The notes under the pieces: model-generated
Database searches by the model: none
What the model was told of the DNA's origin: nothing
What the model saw: the letters and a program-made list of their open reading frames with translations, nothing else
In this document: positions 25,339 to 33,248 of the stretch, piece after piece
Layout: the number at the start of each line of letters is the position of its first letter
Numbering within the stretch: position 1 is the first letter of the stretch
Source of the DNA: Stygiobacter sp043807765
GTDB lineage: Bacteria; Bacteroidota; Ignavibacteria; Ignavibacteriales; Melioribacteraceae
DNA length: 64,000 nucleotides
NCBI GenBank assembly: GCA_043807765.1
Contig: JAZDFQ010000094.1
Coordinates: 1-64,000, forward strand
Direction of reading: 5' to 3'
Program-made: the position numbers and the translations under genes

Positions 25339-25875
25339 CTATATATAACTAAGATACTCATCAATCTTTATTTTAAGTCTATTAGATAGATGATCGTTTG
25401 CATCTTTAAGAGTGTTATAGATAATTATTGATTGTTCTCTATACAATATTTTTTTTTCTTTTGACCAGAAAGAGGGTGGGCGACTTAAATTTGCAATTCG
25501 ATCAGCCATCTTTACCAACCATATTTCTCTAGGCTGAGCAATAATTCTTTTTAATGACTCTTCTATTTGTTCATCTTTTTTTAAATTCGGATTTTTTGTC
25601 AAGGATGCAACTCCATCAGCAACATTTTTTCCAAAATATTGAAGTAACATTTCATAAGTAATATTTGTATCCTCCATAATATCATGCAGGGCGGCACATT
25701 GAATAGCTAGATTTGCATCGTACTGATTATCTATTATTGCCATAATCTCCGAGCATACAATGGCTATATGAGTAATATAAGGCATCTCTGAACCAGGATA
25801 TTTTTGGTTTGCATGAGCAAGTGCGGCATATTTAATAGCTTTTTCAAAATAGTCTTGCGACCAGACTGTGTCCAT
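25339..25875 (-). CDS. MESH1-like HD-domain alarmone hydrolase
   Basis: A 178-residue stand-alone HD protein matching the hydrolase half of RelA/SpoT enzymes. Visible motifs are His21 in AHANQKYPG, His36 in PYITHIAIV, the metal motif HDIMEDT (64-70), and KMADRIANL (122-130) with Asp125 and Asn129. It should remove the 3'-pyrophosphate from (p)ppGpp-like nucleotides. It starts three bases after the TIR-Nudix gene, which in turn follows a RelA/SpoT-type synthetase, so synthesis and breakdown of a signal nucleotide are encoded together. It may act as the antidote to the synthetase. Confidence 0.82.
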   Translation of the reverse strand: MDTVWSQDYFEKAIKYAALAHANQKYPGSEMPYITHIAIVCSEIMAIIDNQYDANLAIQCAALHDIMEDTNITYEMLLQYFGKNVADGVASLTKNPNLKKDEQIEESLKRIIAQPREIWLVKMADRIANLSRPPSFWSKEKKILYREQSIIIYNTLKDANDHLSNRLKIKIDEYLSYI

Positions 25876-25878
25876 ATT

Positions 25879-27783
25879 TTAATATTCCTTCAAGATATAG
25901 GGTAGCTGTTCTTCGTTTTCAATTTTATTATATTCGATTACAGGCAACTCATTCGATTTATTAATAATTATAGCAAATTCAGTTTGATTAAAAACATCTA
26001 TCCCAAATTCATTCGAGATTTCATCATAACCTTGTAATTTTTTTCCAAGTAAATAAGTTTTTTTCTCTTCTAGAATGTTTACTTCTGCCCAAACATAATA
26101 ATTAAGATTTCTTTTCTGAATTTCTTCGAGAGTTTCTGTTCCTTTTAGAATGTTCAGTGTATTATAATTTATCTGATTTAATAATGATATAACATTATTA
26201 TTATCCTTGTGCTGTGGTTTTACTTTAAATACAGAGATAATGAAATTTCGCATTATCGGACCATCTTTCAAACTCCCCGCTCCAACATGGCTAGTCTTTA
26301 GTCGACCGATATATTTATATTCAAATTTTGAAATTAGTTCATCACAGAATCTTTCTTTCACAACATACTTAGCAGCATCACTAGAATTTAATTCGAAGTC
26401 AATATTTTCTAATCCTTTAGCAGGTATTTGAAATTTCAGAGCTAAAAAATCCCATCTAACTAGAACATATTTTTTATTCTTAGATTCATTGTATCCAGTG
26501 ATTAAAAGATCACAAACATTTCTTGTACTAAGAGCTTTCGGCAATCGATAAGATAGTAACCCTAAAAGGTTTTTGTGTTGGTCAAAGAGTCCAGTTCTAT
26601 ATCTCTCTACAGCTTCAACATCGCCTTTTTTTTCAATTTGTTCATACCAGTTACTGGAACCAGTTGCTTCAAAGATAGCTCCCTCGGTCAAGGCCCACTC
26701 AGAAAATATTTTTATTAGATTACCAGAAAGTTGAGATGATGAAGTAAAATTACTCTTGTCGTCAAGAAAGCCTAATAATGAAAGCATGCCATAAATTACT
26801 TGGGTTGTCTCTAACGAAAAACCTTCGATTTGAGAAGGTAAATTCAACGTATCTTGTTGATTATTATTGATGATTTCGGATATAATTTTTAGCGGGTGAT
26901 GAATTAGAAAATACCGTCTTAGCATCTTTAAATATCTTGAGGTGGAACCAAAGTATATTCTGCGTGAATTTGTAAATAAATCAGAAATATTCAACCAAGT
27001 TGCCTCTTGAAACTCGGGTGCAAGTAAATAACTTTTATCTTTTACGTTAAGAAAATAGATCCCCATTGTAATAAAATCGGATGTTCCTCCCTTGATCCAA
27101 GTATCCACCAAATCAACGATGTGGTGCATATGATTATTATTAGTAATAATTCCAACTTCTTCTTCTAGCTCTCTAACTGCCGCATTTATTGAATCTTCAT
27201 TTTCTGAAACTTTACCACCAGGTAATTGCCATAGTCCAGCTCCAGTTTTTTGTTGATTACCTCTTTTAACCAATAAAATTTGGTTTTGAAAAATTACAGC
27301 AATACTTACTGCTTTAATATTCTTTTGTTTATCTAGTACATCTTTTTGTTTAGTCGGTATTTCTAAAATATGCTGTGGTATTTCATCCCCTTTTAAAGCG
27401 GCTGTGAGTTGTTTCCATTGAAAGGCATCATCAAAGCCATTTCTAAAATCAAGAAATAAATATTGCTTTAATAGATCAGGAATAAGTTCTAGGGAACCTC
27501 CAGGCAAGACTATCGGAATTATTCTAAATTTCCCCGGGAATTTTTTATGAACTTGAATAGCAGTTTCAATTTCGTTCTTTTGCCAAGCGCTAATATGAGA
27601 TTTGCCCAGACATATAATGATACAATTCGATAACATTAATCCGTTTGAGATGCTGTCATCAATCAAATCACCAGCTTTTAATTTTTCAGTATCAACCCAT
27701 ATTTCTAAGTCGCTTAGTTTTAATTTTTGGACAAAGTAAAGAACTGAGGTCCGATCATCTTGATTATAGCTTATATATATCAT
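25879..27783 (-). CDS. TIR-Nudix fusion protein
   Basis: A 634-residue protein. Residues 1-135 form a TIR domain (MIYISYNQDD, EIWVDTEKLKAGD, SAWQKNE with Glu71 placed as the NADase catalytic Glu). Residues 155-285 form a Nudix hydrolase with a complete Nudix box from Gly190 to Ile212 (G-x5-E-x7-RELEEEVGI). The C-terminal half (290-634) contains IPAKGLE followed by a helix with KERFCDEL, reminiscent of a second Nudix fold without its acidic metal residues. TIR domains degrade or cyclise NAD in immunity, and Nudix enzymes cleave nucleoside diphosphate derivatives. Two bases separate it from the synthetase gene. Confidence 0.8.
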   Translation of the reverse strand: MIYISYNQDDRTSVLYFVQKLKLSDLEIWVDTEKLKAGDLIDDSISNGLMLSNCIIICLGKSHISAWQKNEIETAIQVHKKFPGKFRIIPIVLPGGSLELIPDLLKQYLFLDFRNGFDDAFQWKQLTAALKGDEIPQHILEIPTKQKDVLDKQKNIKAVSIAVIFQNQILLVKRGNQQKTGAGLWQLPGGKVSENEDSINAAVRELEEEVGIITNNNHMHHIVDLVDTWIKGGTSDFITMGIYFLNVKDKSYLLAPEFQEATWLNISDLFTNSRRIYFGSTSRYLKMLRRYFLIHHPLKIISEIINNNQQDTLNLPSQIEGFSLETTQVIYGMLSLLGFLDDKSNFTSSSQLSGNLIKIFSEWALTEGAIFEATGSSNWYEQIEKKGDVEAVERYRTGLFDQHKNLLGLLSYRLPKALSTRNVCDLLITGYNESKNKKYVLVRWDFLALKFQIPAKGLENIDFELNSSDAAKYVVKERFCDELISKFEYKYIGRLKTSHVGAGSLKDGPIMRNFIISVFKVKPQHKDNNNVISLLNQINYNTLNILKGTETLEEIQKRNLNYYVWAEVNILEEKKTYLLGKKLQGYDEISNEFGIDVFNQTEFAIIINKSNELPVIEYNKIENEEQLPYILKEY

Positions 27784-27785
27784 AA

Positions 27786-28886
27786 CTAGAATCTATAATT
27801 GTATTTAGTTTTTATTTTGATAGCATTGTCTACTACTGATTTTGAAACCATGTAATCCCAACCATATTTTGATGCAAGGTAAGTGGTGTTAAATTTTTCG
27901 GGAAATGCCTTAATTATCAAAAGAAATAAAATAAAGGAACTAGTTACTCGCCAATTTCTACCAGTGCTAATATGGCGTATAAATTCTTGGTTACCTTCGT
28001 CACTTTTTCGAAGTATTTGTTCAAGGTTTTCAATAGTCTTAATGTTTAGTCTTGAGCATTCAGATGTAACAAGGGAGCAATCCATTTTATTATAATGTTC
28101 TAATAGCCCTTGATCAATTTTAAAGGTATTAAATGACCTTGCATAATTAATTATTTCTTGCATTAATGTTGATTTACGTAAAAACTGAGAAATACTCAAA
28201 AAATCAATACTAATGTTCTTATAGCCTTCAGCAAACTGTTTTTCAATTTCTTCTAATCTTTTTTCACTTGCTAATTTAATGGCTAAGAATTCTTCGTCGG
28301 CAAGTTCAAAAAGACTAGCTAATCGAAACAATCTCCTTTTTAATATATCTGGTACGTCAGCTTCACTTTTATATTGTAATGCATGAGATACTGTCGCCCA
28401 AGAGTCTTGTAATCTTGTCCGTATTTGTATCTCTGCTTTTAAATTACTGAACTTTTCCCATTCTTCTGAAGATATTTTTTCTTCATTAAGGGAAACTATA
28501 TAATGAACAGATAGATAGCCAAAAGTATCAGGTTTGAGAGACTTTGCCTTATCAATTGAATTTTTCTCATCAACAATAAATTCCGATGCTAATATATCTT
28601 CAATATGTAAGATTTGATCCAGATAGAAAACAATAATCCTTACACCGCATAAGTCCGTTATTTGATTAAATGGATCGGAATAATTTTTACCAGGTCTTAC
28701 AATTTTTTCCTTAAAACTATCAATAGTTTTTGCACGATCTTTTACTAAGAAATCCTCGATGCCACTTTGTTTTAATTTTTCTGTTATATAGTTATTGATC
28801 TTCACTCCAAATTCAATATAAACATTTCTTTGAGTGCTATATTGAGTAATAACTTTTTCGAGTTCAAGATCAGATAACATATTCAA
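27786..28886 (-). CDS. RelA/SpoT-type nucleotide pyrophosphokinase
   Basis: A 366-residue protein whose first half is a RelA/SpoT synthetase domain. It has KDRAKTIDSFKEK (about 49-61) for ATP binding, ITDLCGVRII with Asp78 as metal ligand, GYLSVHYIV with Tyr124 for base stacking, and AEIQIRTRLQDSWATVSHA (151-169) with Glu152. All key residues of a small alarmone synthetase appear intact. A helical C-terminal half of about 170 residues has no recognised domain; it lacks HD, TGS and ACT domains. It is the first gene of the island operon. It may make (p)ppGpp, ppApp or pyrophosphorylate another target such as tRNA, as toxic small synthetases do. Confidence 0.82.
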   Translation of the reverse strand: MNMLSDLELEKVITQYSTQRNVYIEFGVKINNYITEKLKQSGIEDFLVKDRAKTIDSFKEKIVRPGKNYSDPFNQITDLCGVRIIVFYLDQILHIEDILASEFIVDEKNSIDKAKSLKPDTFGYLSVHYIVSLNEEKISSEEWEKFSNLKAEIQIRTRLQDSWATVSHALQYKSEADVPDILKRRLFRLASLFELADEEFLAIKLASEKRLEEIEKQFAEGYKNISIDFLSISQFLRKSTLMQEIINYARSFNTFKIDQGLLEHYNKMDCSLVTSECSRLNIKTIENLEQILRKSDEGNQEFIRHISTGRNWRVTSSFILFLLIIKAFPEKFNTTYLASKYGWDYMVSKSVVDNAIKIKTKYNYRF

Positions 28887-28898
28887 ACCATTATTTTA

Positions 28899-28910
28899 AA
28901 TAAGCATAAC
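28899..28910 (-). other. Cassette-opening core (R') before the synthetase gene
   Basis: On the minus strand the bases read GTTATGCTTATT and are exactly complementary to 24759-24748, after the fourth gene of the operon. This is the same end-pairing seen in cassettes 1 and 3 of the array at the window start. No L' arm is recognisable upstream. Confidence 0.5.
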
Positions 28911-29258
28911 TATTACTTATACAGCATCGCTTTGTTAGTTAAGGAACATATATCCGTCTTTCGTCGGACAGGTATCTACGTTCCATTTATTTAGAATTTG
29001 TACTCTTTACGCAATAAGCTAAAATAGGGTTCTGCATATATAGAATCTTTCCAAAATCTTGTTTTGCGACAGCTATTTTTTTTTTTTGAATATCTATATG
29101 GTCTTACTTCATTACTTCCAAAATCGTACTTCGTACTTACTTTGGTTCCCCTTACTTATAGAATGGAACCCCTCTTTCTTTTGGCAACTTACCTATTGAA
29201 GTTTTTATAATCAAGGAAATTTCACAAGTTTATAAGTAGCAGAACAGCTTCCCCTTGT

Positions 29259-29331
29259 CGTCATTGTCCTACCAAGACGAAAGAAAGGCGAATTATTCTG
29301 TCGCGGAGTGGTCCGCGACAGCGTTAGAAAG
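29259..29331. repeat. Hairpin repeat, right border of the minus-strand island
   Basis: Same layout as 23126-23193: an imperfect hairpin CGTCATTGTC...CAAGACG followed by a perfect ten-base stem CTGTCGCGGA-GTGG-TCCGCGACAG (29298-29321) and then TAGAAAG. The two copies are direct repeats 6.1 kb apart that frame the island. Confidence 0.78.
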
Positions 29332-29401
29332 AAAGTTTGCCAAAAAAATTGCGCAATGAGCAGATAGTAAATAAATTAGCACCCAATTAAATGGGATCCT
29401 T

Positions 29402-29623
29402 TTGGTATTAGATTTAATAGTAACAAAAACAGATGATGGTTTTTGTACGGATATACCCTCGATAAAGGGTTGCGATTCGTGGGCTCACGAAGAGGAAGAA
29501 GCAATTTCCAAAACAATTGAGCTTCTTCAGTATTATATGCAGAGACCAAGCTTAAAAGTAAAGATTGACCTTGCCAGAAGAGAATCTCCAAACATCATTT
29601 ATAAATTGATATTCGATAAGTAA
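29402..29623 (+). CDS. HicB-like small protein
   Basis: A 73-residue protein with the pattern of the HicB/UPF0150 fold: a beta hairpin with DDGFCTDIPSIKGCDSWAHEEEEA, then a helix. The start is TTG, as no in-frame ATG is available; GGGAT precedes it. There is no HicA partner and no C-terminal DNA-binding domain, so a toxin-antitoxin role is doubtful. Its stop overlaps the trmH start (TAATG), so it is translationally coupled to that gene. Confidence 0.55.
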   Translation: MVLDLIVTKTDDGFCTDIPSIKGCDSWAHEEEEAISKTIELLQYYMQRPSLKVKIDLARRESPNIIYKLIFDK

Positions 29624-30213
29624 TGCGGCAATTCAAAACAGAGAGAAGACTTAACAGATTAGTGAAAGCAGCAGAGAGCCGGCAAGCAACTCTTCGTTTG
29701 GTATTGGAGAACATACATGATTCACACAATGTGAGTGCAATTATGCGCTCATGTGATGCAACCGGCGTACAAAATGTTGGATTACTTTATACTATCGAAG
29801 CCTTTCCAAAATTGAGCAGAGTTACTTCTTCTTCAGCAAATAAATGGATTGATGTACAAAAGTATAGAACCGTAATAGAATGCTGCGATGAGCTTCATAA
29901 TCTGGGATTTAAGATTTACGCCAGCATACTGGATGAAAATGCGGTTGATCTCTACGATCTGGATTTAACCGAGCCGGTAGCAATTGTTATGGGAAATGAG
30001 AAGCGGGGCGTCTCTCCCGAATTACAAGAATTGGTTGATAAGACTTTTTATATACCAATGCGAGGGATGGTGCAGAGTCTAAATGTTTCCGTTGCATCAG
30101 CTGTAATACTATATGAAGCACAAAGGCAGCGGTTTTTAAAGGGAATGTACTCTGCTCCAAGTTTACCAAAGGAAGAACTCGAAAATCTAGTTGATCGGTG
30201 GTGCGATAAATGA
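29623..30213 (+). CDS. trmH: tRNA (guanosine-2'-O)-methyltransferase, TrmH family
   Basis: A 196-residue SpoU/TrmH-class methyltransferase using S-adenosylmethionine. The three trefoil-knot motifs are visible: LENIHDSHNVSAIMRSCDA, VAIVMGNEKRGVSPE, and YIPMRGMVQSLNVSVASAVILYE. It probably methylates G18 in the D-loop of tRNAs. It overlaps the HicB-like gene upstream and aroA downstream (ATGA), making a compact transcription unit. Confidence 0.92.
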   Translation: MRQFKTERRLNRLVKAAESRQATLRLVLENIHDSHNVSAIMRSCDATGVQNVGLLYTIEAFPKLSRVTSSSANKWIDVQKYRTVIECCDELHNLGFKIYASILDENAVDLYDLDLTEPVAIVMGNEKRGVSPELQELVDKTFYIPMRGMVQSLNVSVASAVILYEAQRQRFLKGMYSAPSLPKEELENLVDRWCDK

Positions 30214-31502
30214 TCCAGAAATTTGAAAAGATAAATGGTTTGAAAGGGGAATTGTTTCTTGCGGGAGACAAATCGATCTCTCATAGAGCTGTTATGTTTG
30301 CTTCCATGGCTGAGGGTAAATCTGTTATACGAAACTGCTCGGAGTCGGAAGATGTAACTTCTACGATAAACTGCTTTGCTAAGATGGGATGCGAATTTAA
30401 GAGATGCGAAAATACAATTGAGGTTGTAGGAAAGGGATTTGGAAAACTTACACCGCCCGATACGCAATTAGACGCTGGCAATTCCGGCACAACTACAAGA
30501 TTGATAAGTGGAATTTTATCGGCGCAAAAGTTTGAAAGCGAAATTATCGGAGATGCATCGCTATCAAAAAGACCGATGAAGAGAATAGTTGAACCGCTTA
30601 AACTGATGGGCGCTAATCTAGCTGCAAATGAAAATGGAACTTTGCCGCTGAAAATTTCTCCCTCGGAAAATATTCACAGTATTAATTACACTTTTCAAGT
30701 AGCGAGCGCGCAAGTTAAAAGCGCTATGATTCTGCTGGCAATTCACTTAGATGAGGAATCTGAATTCGTCGAGCCGGTTGCAACACGCAATCATACTGAA
30801 CTTATGCTCGGACTAAAAACCGCTGAAACTGAAAAGGGGATGAAGATTTATGCCTCCAATAAGAATTATCCTAAGCCGGCTGATATAACTGTTCCAGCCG
30901 ATATTTCCAGCGCGGCATTTTTTATTGTAGCCGCACTCTTGTTGAAGGATTCAGAGCTGATTCTTCGCAATGTTTCGCTTAATCCAACACGCACCGGACT
31001 GATAACAATTCTGCAGAAGATGGGCGGAAACATTCAGATTCAGAACCGCAAAAAGGAGAGCGGTGAAGAAACGGGAGATATAATTGTTGCATCGAGTAAT
31101 TTGAAAAATATAAGTGTTCCCAAAGAACTTATTCCAAATATCATTGATGAAATTCCAATTCTATCAGTTGCCGGATTATTTGCAGAAGGAAATTTTAGAA
31201 TTGAAAATGCAGCAGAACTAAGAGTAAAGGAATCGGACAGAATTAAATCTCTTTGCGAGAATTACAAAAAAATCGGGCTTACGGTTGACGAGTTTGAAGA
31301 TGGATTTGAGCTTTCCGGAATACCATCCTCAAACATTGTTGAATTTGAAAGTTATGATGATCATCGCATAGCTATGACTTTCGGAGTACTATCTACATTA
31401 CTGGAAAATGGAGGAATAGTTTCCGGCTTCGAGTGTGTTGGAATTTCCAATCCTAAGTTTTACAATCAACTTACCGGACTGGCTTACAATTCCAAGACTT
31501 GA
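30210..31502 (+). CDS. aroA: 3-phosphoshikimate 1-carboxyvinyltransferase (EPSP synthase)
   Basis: A 430-residue shikimate-pathway enzyme joining shikimate-3-phosphate and phosphoenolpyruvate. Recognisable features are GDKSISHRAVMFASMAEG at the start, LDAGNSGTTTRL, and the second signature RVKESDRI with DDHRIAM near the C terminus. It overlaps trmH by 4 bases and ends convergently with bshC (19-base overlap). Other aromatic-pathway genes (tyrA and DAHP synthase) are at 56-58 kb. Confidence 0.96.
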   Translation: MIQKFEKINGLKGELFLAGDKSISHRAVMFASMAEGKSVIRNCSESEDVTSTINCFAKMGCEFKRCENTIEVVGKGFGKLTPPDTQLDAGNSGTTTRLISGILSAQKFESEIIGDASLSKRPMKRIVEPLKLMGANLAANENGTLPLKISPSENIHSINYTFQVASAQVKSAMILLAIHLDEESEFVEPVATRNHTELMLGLKTAETEKGMKIYASNKNYPKPADITVPADISSAAFFIVAALLLKDSELILRNVSLNPTRTGLITILQKMGGNIQIQNRKKESGEETGDIIVASSNLKNISVPKELIPNIIDEIPILSVAGLFAEGNFRIENAAELRVKESDRIKSLCENYKKIGLTVDEFEDGFELSGIPSSNIVEFESYDDHRIAMTFGVLSTLLENGGIVSGFECVGISNPKFYNQLTGLAYNSKT

Positions 31503-33112
31503 TGATCGAAACGGTTAATCTCCAACTCGTTGAAAATCCATTTCAAGAAATCAATTCCATACTTATTCACAAAGTAAATAAAATTGATTTCTCTCTCTTG
31601 AAGACTTCCGTTAGGGAATAAAACATTTCTAACTTTTGTAAGTTGGCGGATAGAAGTATCATATTTTCTCTTTTCGGCATCCGAGGCTTTATTCTTAAGG
31701 TAATCTAAAGTCTGCTCAATTTTCTGTCTGGATTTTTCAGAAAGATCGCCCAAAGTTTTGTCTATTGTGCTGAGGTTTTGAGAAATCTCAAGAAACTGCT
31801 TACGAATCTCTTCATTGGATTTTTCGAACAAAGCCTCCAGATTAACTTCGGAAGAAGCATCAACAATCTTCTGGATTAATTCTTTTTCATCGCTGAAAAT
31901 ATCTGTATATGAGAATCCATGTTTTTGCAAAACTTGATTTACCCCTTGTTCTACAATTGTTGCGCTCGATCTTGGATAGATAAACGGTTCTTCAACGTTA
32001 TAAATTTCATACAAAGGATTTACTTGCGCGAAGTAGCTGATTTCTCCGGGGCCTCCTATGTAAAAGCCAGTAGGAAATAAGTAGTCTTGGCAAATTGGTC
32101 TTAACAGCACATTCGGACTAAACTTTTCCGGATTGAGTTCGATTTGGTTCAGCATATCTTCGAAGGAGAATTTTTTTCTCTTTCCTTTCAAACGTAAATC
32201 ACCGGAATCTGTCGGCTCAATCAGCAGTCGCTCATTATCATCAACGTAAAACATGTTAATAGCTTTTACTTTTACTTGAGCATGATATACTTCCTCCAGT
32301 TCGGCGCTTCTTTCAACCAGTGCGGTAGATTGATCGGCGTATTCTGCAATCGCTTTTTTGAAAACCGGAATCAGCAGTCGTTTTGCCGCATTATCAATAG
32401 GATTGAAAACAACTAAGCCATATTCATCGAACAAATTAATCATCAATTCGCGGAACGATTCCAGAAATGTTTTACCCGGCTGATAAATTGATTTCAACAA
32501 ATCAATTAATGACGCTTTGAATTCAGTATCCCTAAGTGTGTTCCCAAGATTTTCAAAAACTGTATTCAAATTCTCATTAAACTTTAGTCCGCCTATTGAA
32601 CCACGGTTAATTTCCTCTCCTAAACCATCATCATACTGAATACTGAGGAAAGAATTATCATTGCTTAGAACAGAAAACGCTCGTACTTCATCATAATCGT
32701 GGTCATCGCCTTCAAGCCAAAAAACCGGTACGAAATTAAACCCGGAATATTGCTTGCTTAGGTATTCGCAGAGCTTTATTGCAGTAATTGTCTTGTAGAA
32801 AGTGTACATCGGGCCGCCAAACAACCCTAATTGCTGTCCGGTAACAATTGCAATTGTTTTTGGCGAGGCCAGATTGTCTATATTGTGTTGTGTTGCTTTT
32901 GATATTTTTTGCTTGTGATATTGAGTTTGGACAATCTCCGATAGCAATGCCCGGTGAGGTCTATCCTTAGATGCCAATTTATTAAAATGAGGAAGGAATT
33001 GGCCGGCTTCTCTAAAGTTCTTTCCATAAAATCTTGCTACATTCTCAAATTCCTCAATGTAATCCAAGAATAAATTTTGGTGCGCCGGAATATTCGAAAA
33101 ATTTATATGCAT
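31484..33112 (-). CDS. bshC: Bacillithiol biosynthesis cysteine-adding enzyme
   Basis: About 542 residues. The start is set at the ATG ending at 33112 because a GGGAG ribosome site lies five bases upstream; a longer frame reaches 33133. BshC adds cysteine to glucosaminyl malate, the last step of bacillithiol synthesis. Family features include IVTGQQLGLFGGPMYTFYKT, FWLEGDDHDYDEV and LRPICQDYLFPTGFYIGGPGE (quoted in part: FPTGFYIGGPGE). A coiled-coil segment lies near residues 440-500. Bacillithiol occurs in Firmicutes and in FCB bacteria, consistent with the proposed host. Confidence 0.92.
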   Translation of the reverse strand: MHINFSNIPAHQNLFLDYIEEFENVARFYGKNFREAGQFLPHFNKLASKDRPHRALLSEIVQTQYHKQKISKATQHNIDNLASPKTIAIVTGQQLGLFGGPMYTFYKTITAIKLCEYLSKQYSGFNFVPVFWLEGDDHDYDEVRAFSVLSNDNSFLSIQYDDGLGEEINRGSIGGLKFNENLNTVFENLGNTLRDTEFKASLIDLLKSIYQPGKTFLESFRELMINLFDEYGLVVFNPIDNAAKRLLIPVFKKAIAEYADQSTALVERSAELEEVYHAQVKVKAINMFYVDDNERLLIEPTDSGDLRLKGKRKKFSFEDMLNQIELNPEKFSPNVLLRPICQDYLFPTGFYIGGPGEISYFAQVNPLYEIYNVEEPFIYPRSSATIVEQGVNQVLQKHGFSYTDIFSDEKELIQKIVDASSEVNLEALFEKSNEEIRKQFLEISQNLSTIDKTLGDLSEKSRQKIEQTLDYLKNKASDAEKRKYDTSIRQLTKVRNVLFPNGSLQEREINFIYFVNKYGIDFLKWIFNELEINRFDHQVLEL

Positions 33113-33248
33113 TAGATCTCCCGCATAATTCAAAAAACTATTATCTTGAGTGGGAAGAATTCACCATTCATTCATCTATTTCTTAGAGAAATTTAGTAAA
33201 AAATAAAATAACTATTCTACCTGTACTGCTAACAAATCTGGAGAGAAA

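Larger units (their letters stand above)
28887..29401. other. Intergenic region upstream of the island operon
   Basis: No credible gene. It holds the 12-nt cassette-opening core (28899-28910), an imperfect hairpin at 28943-28984 (GGAACATA... closing with ...TACGTTCC), a short hairpin GGTTCC...GGAACC near 29140-29175, and the right copy of the border repeat (29259-29331). The promoter of the minus-strand operon must lie in or beyond the first about 100 bases, but no convincing box can be fixed. Confidence 0.6.

Noticed and set aside
28887..29401. tRNA or small RNA gene in the long gap
   Set aside because: Only short hairpins and the border repeat are seen; no cloverleaf or conserved RNA motif could be recognised.
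29402..29623. HicB-type antitoxin of a toxin-antitoxin pair
   Set aside because: No HicA-like gene is adjacent and there is no DNA-binding domain; the gene is coupled to trmH instead.
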